From Phytophthora hibernalis (taxonomy: Eukaryota > Oomycota > Peronosporomycetes > Peronosporales > Peronosporaceae), in the NCBI GenBank assembly GCA_012656075.1, contig JAAKBF010000156.1, positions 110,616 through 174,615 of the forward strand: a stretch of DNA of 64,000 nt, read 5' to 3'. Below the pieces are notes generated by a model. The model was not told the origin of the DNA and did not search any database. It was given only the letters and a program-made list of their open reading frames with translations. Below, one piece after another: positions 56,529 through 64,000 of this stretch. The stretch's first letter is position 1. The number at the start of each line of letters is the position of its first letter. Both the position numbers and the translations under genes were made by a program.

Positions 56529-58306
56529 GAAGCTTTTGCAAATTATTGTCGTGAAGATACTGCTCATTACTTTGACGCTTGATATCATGGGCCGATTTAA
56601 GGATGGCCTCATTTAGGATTTTGAGATTGTCATCAAGGTTTTTACGTATTTCTCGTTCCGTTTCTTCTCTTTATTTATTTCAGCCGCTTCTTCATCAGTT
56701 GCTGGAAATGGATATTCAACATCCTTGAGATATTTATCCAAATCCTCAAACCGTTGAGTAAAGATGAGAATGTATCCATCCACCTGATAGTTCTCATCAA
56801 ACCATTCCAAGGTACGCCGGATACTTGCTTATGCCTTTTATATTTATCTTCCGTCATGATATTTAAAGGTTTGGAATCAGTTGGCTGACCAAAATAGTAT
56901 GTTGAATGAGGTTTTAACACATTTTTCTTTTCTATATAAATAATGGGTATTAGTCTGACAGGGATTTCAATATCCTTCGATTGGAGTTGTGTGTAGTAAT
57001 CCGTCAGTATCCTTGTAGCATCATTGTCCGCGTTGCTCAGCTTTGGGTTCATATCTTCATCGATACCACTCATTGTTCCATGTTTAGCTTCTCCATCGGC
57101 TGGTGTGAATTCCTTGACGCCAATTTCCTCGTCATACTTACCAATCACCTCTAACTGAAGTCCTCTGTCTCTGACCATATTGATAAATGAACGTAGCGTA
57201 GGTAGCCAATTTACCTTCTTTGTGATCGCTGGCTTTGTTCTATCACATTCTTTTCCATAGACGCTAATTGAATGCCCATCAACCCTAACGTATCCATCAT
57301 TATCAATAGGGGATGTCTTGATAGCTCCATTGAGTATTGGAACAATCTTCTTTGTTAAGCCATTGGATTCAAGCAATCCCTTCGTTTTACTAATGGTCCA
57401 AAACAGTTTGAGCTTGCTATTAGACTGATCACTCGCTGTGGAAGTTGAATTATCGAAGATAAAACTGCCCTCAAGTCTCTGTTTGGTGCGATCGGCAATA
57501 TCTCCTTCTGAAGCATTGACTCTTTTTCTTTTTGATCCAATATATTCCCATATCTGGCGTGGTGTATCTTTATCCTCCTTCGCCATTTCGTTGCGTTCCC
57601 ACTTTTCATTGATATAAGTGAGGAATCTAACGTCGTTGGTGATAATAACTCCACTATGGTCGTATGTTTCGCTCCAATCAATGCTTCGGACTAAAACATG
57701 CTTTTTCAATCTAATACTATACGTCTTTGCATCTATATCAATGTAATACTTCGTTAACTGACTCCCTTCAGATGCAAGAGGATGAATGCGTAAGTCTGCA
57801 AGAATTGGATAAACATCAAATATCTGTGCAACAGCTTGTTTTGATCTATTTTGGTCTTTGATTTCATCGCTTTCATCATCACTGAATGTAAATTTATCAG
57901 GAGCATCTTCTCCAACCATAGCATCATTCATGACAGGAGTGTTGCTGATACCAACATCAACTACTGAAGGCTTGGCTTGTACGCCAGCATCTACCATCGT
58001 TGGTGTGGAGACCTCAGGATTTTTACGGAATTTTCATCATTCAGATTTTTTAAAGTCCGATTGAGCAATTACCTGATCAATCATACTATCCATGGTTTGC
58101 TTTACTTCTTGTGGAATAGTATCATCAGATCCAACACTCGTATCAGTCTGAGTTGATTCGGTTGATTTCTTAGCAGTAGTTGTAATACCATTCGCGATAT
58201 CACTTGCCCACGAAGCGCCTTCGTACATTTCACGATTGGCTTTAGCTTGACGAACGCGACGCTGAGCTCTTTCAAGAAGCTCCTGTCGTTTTTGCTCTCT
58301 GAGCAA
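56529..58306 (-). CDS. Large unrecognised protein of the virus-like element
   Basis: Start at 58306 (MLREQKRQELLERAQRRVRQ), a charged coiled-coil head with ESTQTDTSV. A break near 58040 leads into the 440-aa frame (MVDAGVQAKPSVVDVG, acidic FSDDESDEIKD, KYYIDIDAKTYSIRLKKHVL, DGYVRVDGHSISVYGKECDR, DIEIPVRLIPIIYIEKKNVL). A second break near 56815 leads to a Glu-rich coiled coil (NEKYVKTL and on to HLHDD-like repeats) ending near 56529. About 590 aa. No homology recognised. It has no jelly-roll-like pattern I can see, so I do not call it a capsid protein. It is transcribed with the neighbouring minus-strand genes at short spacing. Confidence 0.5.
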
Positions 58307-58378
58307 GCGATGTGAAATTTGGAAACATATTGATCCTATATGTTGTGAGTCATAAAAATGAGTACCGTAATTAGGATT

Positions 58379-58666
58379 CTACCAGTAGCTCGGCATAACT
58401 GAGTCATGGCGGAAAGGTAGATATGTATGACAGATTCGGTTTCTCTCATTGAGAAGATTTAGATATCGGTCTTTGATACAATGGAGCGGAACGCCAAAGA
58501 TTTCTTCCAACTCATGTTGATACTTTCGATTGACTACCGTTTTGCGGAAATTCGCGCTTGCATCAAGGTTCAACAACTCATTCTTGATTCGACTTACTTC
58601 TTGGATGATCCAAAGCTTACGTCGAATCTTAACAAGCTCACGTTCTTTTCTATACAACTGGGGCAC
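58379..58666 (-). CDS. Small unrecognised protein of the virus-like element
   Basis: 95-aa open frame: MPQLYRKERELVKIRRKLWI start, helical and basic, with LLNLDASANFRKTVVNRKYQ and IKDRYLNLLNERNRIC, ending SVMPSYW. Intact in one frame. No family recognised. Lies between the large unknown and the integrase on the same strand. About 70 bp to the left and 120 bp to the right are AT-rich and non-coding. Confidence 0.5.
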   Translation of the reverse strand: MPQLYRKERELVKIRRKLWIIQEVSRIKNELLNLDASANFRKTVVNRKYQHELEEIFGVPLHCIKDRYLNLLNERNRICHTYLPFRHDSVMPSYW

Positions 58667-58786
58667 ATTGGTATCTATATATCAAGTCAGATAATTCATA
58701 ATCGTATAAAAATATTGGAAGTAATATATGGGTCAAAAGCTTACAGAGGATGTCTCTATCAATTAAATTTGAAAGCTAATCACGTC

Positions 58787-59860
58787 TCATTTTTTTGACT
58801 TCCAGTACTCGTTTTCAAGAGTTGATCTCTTGTTCTTGTTAATTAAACGGAGATTTGAGAATGGCTCCCAGGAGTCAGGCTCATTACCAACCCACTTGAT
58901 CAGATATTTGTACATACCAGACCGCATCTTTTTGTGATCCAAGATCTTTTCCGCCTCAAGAATGTCGCCTCGATTAATAGTAGCATCTGTAGTCTCTGTT
59001 TTAACCATTTTAAGATCGTTTGGTGCCTTGTAGAGGTATTACCATTTTTGAACGGATTTGGACTCGGTAACCATCCATTCCCACTATTGTATAGACGGTA
59101 TTGCTCCAACGAGCTGATTCTTTACCAAATGCCTGCTTCTTGAGACGGTATAATACGCTTGATCCGACCTCAAACTCCTTCTCAATTCTATCGGCTTCCA
59201 CCTGATTATGACTCAGATCTGCATCCATTACTTTGCCTTTTGCATCATTCGGGGTCATACCAATCGAACGATGAAACGTGCTATTGTAGTTTTCAATAAC
59301 GTCAGTGATAAGCTTTTGCGAAATCCTCTTGGGGGACATTTTAGTTAGTCTCTGCTTCAACGTTCTCTTAAATCGCTCAATTTTTCCCATAGTACCATGA
59401 TCACCGGGCTCGTTGTTGTAGTGCTCAATTTTCTTGGATTTGAAGAACTCTTGAGCCTGCGAGTTCATGAACTCGCTACCATTATCGCTTGTAATGATAT
59501 CCACTTTATGGGGCGAACAAACGCTTTAAGCGCTACTAACACAGTTGCTGCTGTCTTGTTCGATAAGACCTTTGCAAAGCCCAACCTCGAGTTGATATTG
59601 ATAGCAGTCAAAATTGATCGCTTCTCCCAAAACGCAAGATCCATTTGCCAAGAGTTGGGGTTATGCGAAGCTATTTTGAAGCCATTGAATCTCTTCTTTT
59701 GCTCCTGATATCGTTGAATATCGGTCTGACTCGCATACCAATCCTTTACGATTTTGAAAGTTATCTTAGGATTTAACTCCTTTGCCTTCCGATACAGAGC
59801 TTGAGCTCCGATAAAACCGGTTTTTGGGTCATAGTAGAGTTTCTTTAATAGCGCGTCCAT
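58787..59860 (-). CDS. Polinton-type DDE integrase with C-terminal chromodomain
   Basis: Start at 59860 (MDALLKKLYYDPKTGFIGAQ), the short N-terminal region usual in Polinton integrases. The rve core has WQMDLAFWEKRS (first D), ITSDNGSEFMNSQAQEFF (second D), and GDHGTMGKIERFKRTLKQRL with the Glu of the catalytic triad, then NYNSTFHRSIGMTPNDAK. After the SH3-like part (VGSSVLYRLKKQAFG) comes a chromodomain (EAEKILDHKKMRSGMYKYLI, then KWVGNEPDSWEP), ending LENEYWKSKK. Breaks lie in the G4 run 59510-59513 and near 59020-59060. About 355 aa. It inserts element DNA; the chromodomain would direct insertion to marked chromatin, as known for chromoviruses (inference here). Confidence 0.88.
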
Positions 59861-59901
59861 GATCTATATTTACATTAAAAAAATTCCCAGTGGTTAGCTG
59901 C

Positions 59902-62900
59902 TTAAATATCAAGTGGTTCAGTCGTGATGCCATCATCAAGTACTCGACGTTTGTCATAGTAGTAATTGAGCGCTGTTTTGTTTTGAGTACAGGTTATGAT
60001 AGATTTGGTTTCTTTCGATAGTCTGAACCCCTTGTTTGTACCTTGTAGCGTGATGCGATCCCGTACAACAGTCTCAAACCCATCAGGATTAAGAACACCA
60101 TTGTTTCGACCACCTCCCTGCTGAACACCCTTCGCTGAAACTTTTACCTTGTAAGATTCGTCGGGTAGATAGCAAATATAGTTCTTACTCGATAGTGAGA
60201 CCATAGCATCACCTGACCATTCATCTTTGAACAAACCAGGGGTACGGCGATCAAACTTAGCTACCTCAGTGTTGAAGTCGCGTGGGAACCAATCGTATTT
60301 ATGCTCCTTGAAGTGAGCACGTAGCTCAGGCTTGATACAGTCTTGAAACGGATTCTCACAGCTGAAAGCGATATAAGCTGAATCAGTGTCCATCTCCTGG
60401 TACCGAAGTCAGAGCGGTCGAAGTAGAAATCTATGCAGTGGTAGTAGAACTGAAGCATACGTAGCTTCACAAGCTGATAGATAGCAATCGACAAATGGAT
60501 TGGGTTCTTGTTATTACGTCGGCGTTTCTTCATGGTGATTTCACACGCATCGTTAAGCTCTTCCAAGCCATGGAACGTAAAGTGTTCGATATTGTTCTTA
60601 ATACCTTTGTCGCTCGACTCATACTTGACCTCTTTGTGCTTGCTCATATCCATTCCAGATCGACCAAAAGCACTGTTGCCTACAAGTTTCATCATCTCAG
60701 CAATCATCGCCTTAGACTTATCAACATCACCTTCTTGTCGAGCGTTTGATACAGCCTCCATAAAAGGAGCAAAAGCCTTGTGAGAGCTGGCCTTGATAAA
60801 GCAGTAAGTCTTGGTGATCTCCATACCATGAGAAAGGTACCACTTGAGCAAAGGAGTGTAGATGAGTATCTTTTCACCAAAGTAGCTACCAATCAACTTG
60901 CGAGCTGGCTTTGCTCGGCTTTGATTGCGCGCCTCATTGTGATCGAACATGTGCTTACCAATGACGCTCTCATTCGTACAGTCGATCAGTACATTCTTGA
61001 AAATTGGAGTCAACTCACGAAAGTACTGTTTGCGGTGCTCTGGTGTGCGAATATCACTCTCGAAAGCCGAATACCTTGTCTGCTTTGATGTCATCGATGA
61101 TACCATCATACGCTTCAACCATAGTCAATCGACCGCATGGCATCTCATTACCAAGAGCCCATAGGTATAGAGCGTTAGCGTCGTATCCGATCAGTTTCTT
61201 ACAGACCTTACCACCGCGAATCTTCGTTTCATTACGCTTAGCGTAGCGATTGAAGATAATAGATGGACCTCCAGTAATGTTGGCTTTCATCTTAGAGTAG
61301 ATATCCTTCTCCTCCTTGTCGATCGAGTTGACCAGTCTGTCCGAGTTGAACTCAAGCAACTTCTTATACCGAAACCCTTAAGCGACATGTCTATTCGAGC
61401 GGTGTTGCACTTTACGCAGCTGACCAAGATGTTGCCGTCGATGTGGCCAAGATTATGGTTGATACGATCCGCTGAAGCGGTATCAACAGTCAGCCGACAG
61501 TAGCATAGACCACAGATACTTTTGCTTTTGCAGCAATGTATTCAAGTGCTCGAGTGTCATACCAAATTTTCGTTTTGCCTTAGCGTCCTGACTCTTGTAG
61601 CTAGCCATGCGCTTAGCTGGAAATTGGAATGCGTTAGCAGGTTTCTTATCCGGAAATTGGAGATTATTGAAGCAGGTCTGATACATGACCTTCTCTGAAA
61701 GACCAGGTAGGACACTCCATCCGCAAACATATCCAGATTGAAACGCTTAAATAGCTCTCGCTGAGCCTTGATAGCTTTGATGAAAGGACTACGTCGAGAT
61801 TATTGTACCAGATCAGTAGGTCTTTGATCGATTTCATCTCGTAGTAATCCACACGAACTTCACTCGTTCGTAGTCATCGCCGGTGATGCTTGTTCCACGG
61901 AGCTTGCTATCAAAAGCTGACTTAGGCGGGATAGTAGTCTGGTTTAGAACATTGAACGCGGTGATGTACTCGTATGGAAAAGACCCTTGCTAAGACCGCA
62001 TACACATCTAATTTTGTCATCGCATTTGCAGCCACCGAGATATGTTGTAAGATACTTGTCGTAGCTAGTACCAGCTGGTACATAGGTAGTGATATCAAGC
62101 ATTTTCATGTCCGATGTAGCAATGCACATGTAGCTGGGGTTCTTGATGACAGATTTGATGTTGTCGGTACCAATTACGGCAAACAAATCCTTCTTAATCA
62201 AGTTAATATCGTATCGACCAGAATTGAAGCCGAATAGTGGTAATTGCTGTTTCCGTTTCCCGTAATCAGACCTTTGACCAAAACCAAGACTGCGGTGAAA
62301 GTCAAAGAAGCTGGCATACTTCCCCTCTTCAATCCAACTCTCAACATCAGGCATCTTGTAGGTCTTACCAAGCTTTACACCTGGAAGTTCCATGCCTGTC
62401 AGACCGTGAGCATTGATGAGTTTTTGAAGAAGCAACTTGTACTTATTGACATTGTACTGCTGGATCTTCACGGATACATCACCGATGTATTTGAACATAT
62501 CCGTAAGCAGCACCTTTGGATCGTCATTTACAAAGCAACGCACCTCCTCGGTTAGCTATCAGCTACTGATACTGACACAGGAATATGTTCGTTCGTGAAG
62601 ACAGTATTCTCCCCGTGTTGAGTCGCGGTAGGCTTAAGAATGGCCTCAAAGTCATAAACGATGAAGTGATCGATGTACTGGTCAGCATCCTTGATGGAAT
62701 ACTTAGTAAGCAGTGATCGTATCGTGTTCTGAGCCGGTTTGTAAATAGTTGGCTCAGCGGGAAGCTCTCAATATTTACAAGCTCACACTGATTCTTCTTG
62801 TGATTTTCAGCCTTTCAGCGCTGATAAAAACCATTTCACACTTAGGACATTGATACTTAGACTGAAGCATATCGATGTTCTTAATGTAAAGCGTGATTCT

Positions 62901-63846
62901 CGTGCGATAGAATATCCATAGCTTCATACCCTTGTCCGATCTACGAATGCATTTTACATTTCCAGAAACTACATCCATATTATATACGTTAATACCATGT
63001 TGGAAGCAGTCCTCAACCTCATCGAGCTGTAGTAGGTCAATGGGCTTGAAGCTTCGAAATAGGCTCAACGTTTAGTTAACCCCCTTGAAAGAGCAATAGC
63101 GCTTGAATGCCTCCTTCACCTGAGCCTGAATTCTGCGAGGATCCTTCTTAGCTCTGGAATGTATGCCAGGCGATGCAGTGGAAGACGCTTGTTGTTGGTC
63201 TTAGGGAAGTTGATTACATGCTAGTTTTCGCGAATAATCTTAGGGATGACCGTTTCGCTGTCCCCAGAGCATGTCGCGATGGTAGATGAATATCTTGAAT
63301 GCAGTGATCGCCTTGAGCTTATACCCGGAGCTAGGGTAGTTCAGTTTGTCAGCCAACTCCATAGAACGGATTTCCGAAATCACCTTCTTTCGAATATCAG
63401 CCTTGCTGTTGATAGCGACAGGCTTATTGAACACATACGTGTTAGCGAGATTTGGATAAGTAGCGAGTATCATCAGGATCGGTCTTGCTTACAAGTTCTT
63501 ACCCAAGAGCACATTTACCTAAACACTCGCCTGAGTCGAAAGACATTCTCGAGCTTGTCGTAGAAAACAGAAGGCTCAACACCCTCATATAGGTGTGATT
63601 CCATGTGATTACCATTGTAAAAACGGTACTTAGGATCAGCCTTGTAGTCAGGCGACAAGTGTTTCTCAAGGGTTTCAATCGAAACATTGTACTGCTTAGC
63701 TACCAATCTCAGGTTGATTGGCGCGAAACGTTGCTTACATAAACCATCTTACCCGTTCTACCACGCACCTTAACACGGTAGCTACTACCCCATTTGATAG
63801 CTTGGATATTTAATCTCTTTAATCCTTCGAGCTCGTGTGCAAACAT
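59902..63846 (-). CDS. Protein-primed family B DNA polymerase (Polinton pPolB) with HNH-like Cys cluster
   Basis: Likely ATG at 63846 (MFAHELEGLKRLNIQAIKWG). In order: an N-terminal region with NFPKTNN and VFHCIAWH-type strings (63210-63150); a Cys pair (YQCPKCEMVF, about 62850); exonuclease motifs Exo I HFIVYDFEAIL (about 62660) and Exo II LFGFNSGRYDINLIKKDL (about 62220); a CxxC...CxxC cluster (CGLCYC, ADRINHNLGHIDGN, CVKCNTAR; 61520-61390); polymerase motif A GYDANALYLWALGNEMPCG (about 61180); motif B KLVGNSAFGRSGMDMSKH (about 60680); motif C MDTDSAYIAF (60390). The C-terminus is DGITTEPLDI. About 1,310 aa. Seven or more frame breaks, several in short runs; all motifs are intact across them. 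Confidence 0.88.
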
Positions 63847-64000
63847 GTTGCCTATATATTGTTGGGTATATTATTCTTCGTAGATATGACTTTATAATCT
63901 TTTGGATCTTGTATCAGGATCGACTTTATATCATACTAATATACAAAAAATCTGAAATGAATTAATTCGAATATTTGGAGTATGCCTTGGTGGAGGTTTT
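63847..64000. other. AT-rich non-coding right edge of window
   Basis: 154 bp upstream of the polymerase start, AT-rich, no ORF. It may be promoter sequence or lead to a terminal inverted repeat; the window stops before this can be judged. Confidence 0.4.

Noticed and set aside
56675..57997. Major capsid protein in the 440-aa ORF
   Set aside because: No jelly-roll-like strand pattern or known capsid motif that I can recognise; left as unknown.

Overview
The window looks like nuclear DNA of an oomycete, most likely a Phytophthora-type plant pathogen. The evidence is intron-poor, GC-rich coding genes with short GT-AG introns of roughly 60-75 nt, a Crinkler (CRN) host-translocated effector gene, a degenerate RxLR-dEER-like effector, and a large load of transposable elements. 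Species cannot be fixed from the sequence alone.

Layout. 1-16.1 kb is a gene-dense block: a GAF-domain cyclic-nucleotide phosphodiesterase, a short membrane-anchored unknown, a PXMP4-like peroxisomal membrane protein, a large secreted cysteine-repeat protein ending in a J domain, a CDK1/2-type kinase with PSTAIRE, a D-glycerate 3-kinase-like enzyme, a two-TM protein, a CBS-CBS-PB1-TM protein and a conserved unknown. Small pogo/Tc1-type MITEs sit in two of its intergenic regions. 16.1-39.7 kb is mostly repeats: a hAT-type BED remnant, the RxLR-like remnant, foldback repeats, a third MITE, a MULE, a SET-domain fragment, tRNA-like SINE heads, an LTR-element fragment, a LINE with an OTU-like domain that is rearranged around a pogo transposase, and a decayed Copia element. 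39.9-51.2 kb returns to genes: a tandem TauE/SafE exporter pair, a BRE1-type E3 ligase, a BMT5-like methyltransferase, a rearranged UTP13 pseudogene and a CRN effector with a kinase-like C-terminus. 51.6-53.05 kb holds a Tc1/mariner fragment and the second copy of the ~800-bp LTR-element repeat.

53.05-64.0 kb is the most interesting part: a Polinton/Maverick-like virus-related element that runs off the right edge. It encodes a protein-primed family B DNA polymerase with an HNH-like Cys cluster, a DDE integrase with a C-terminal chromodomain, the N-terminal part of a packaging-ATPase-like protein cut off at the LTR repeat boundary, a fibre-like protein ending in a peptidase S74 (endosialidase-type) intramolecular chaperone domain, a DUF5754-like small protein, a small protein with an MGC lipidation signal, and two lysine-rich or coiled-coil unknowns. 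No major or minor capsid protein or adenain-like protease was recognised. They may lie in the part lost beyond the truncated ATPase, or outside the window.

A recurring technical signal runs through the window. Many conserved genes, both cellular and element-borne, are broken by single-base losses in short homopolymers, and the two copies of the 800-bp repeat differ from each other in homopolymer lengths. Many frameshifts here are therefore probably consensus errors rather than decay. All assignments come from reading motifs by eye; no database search was run.
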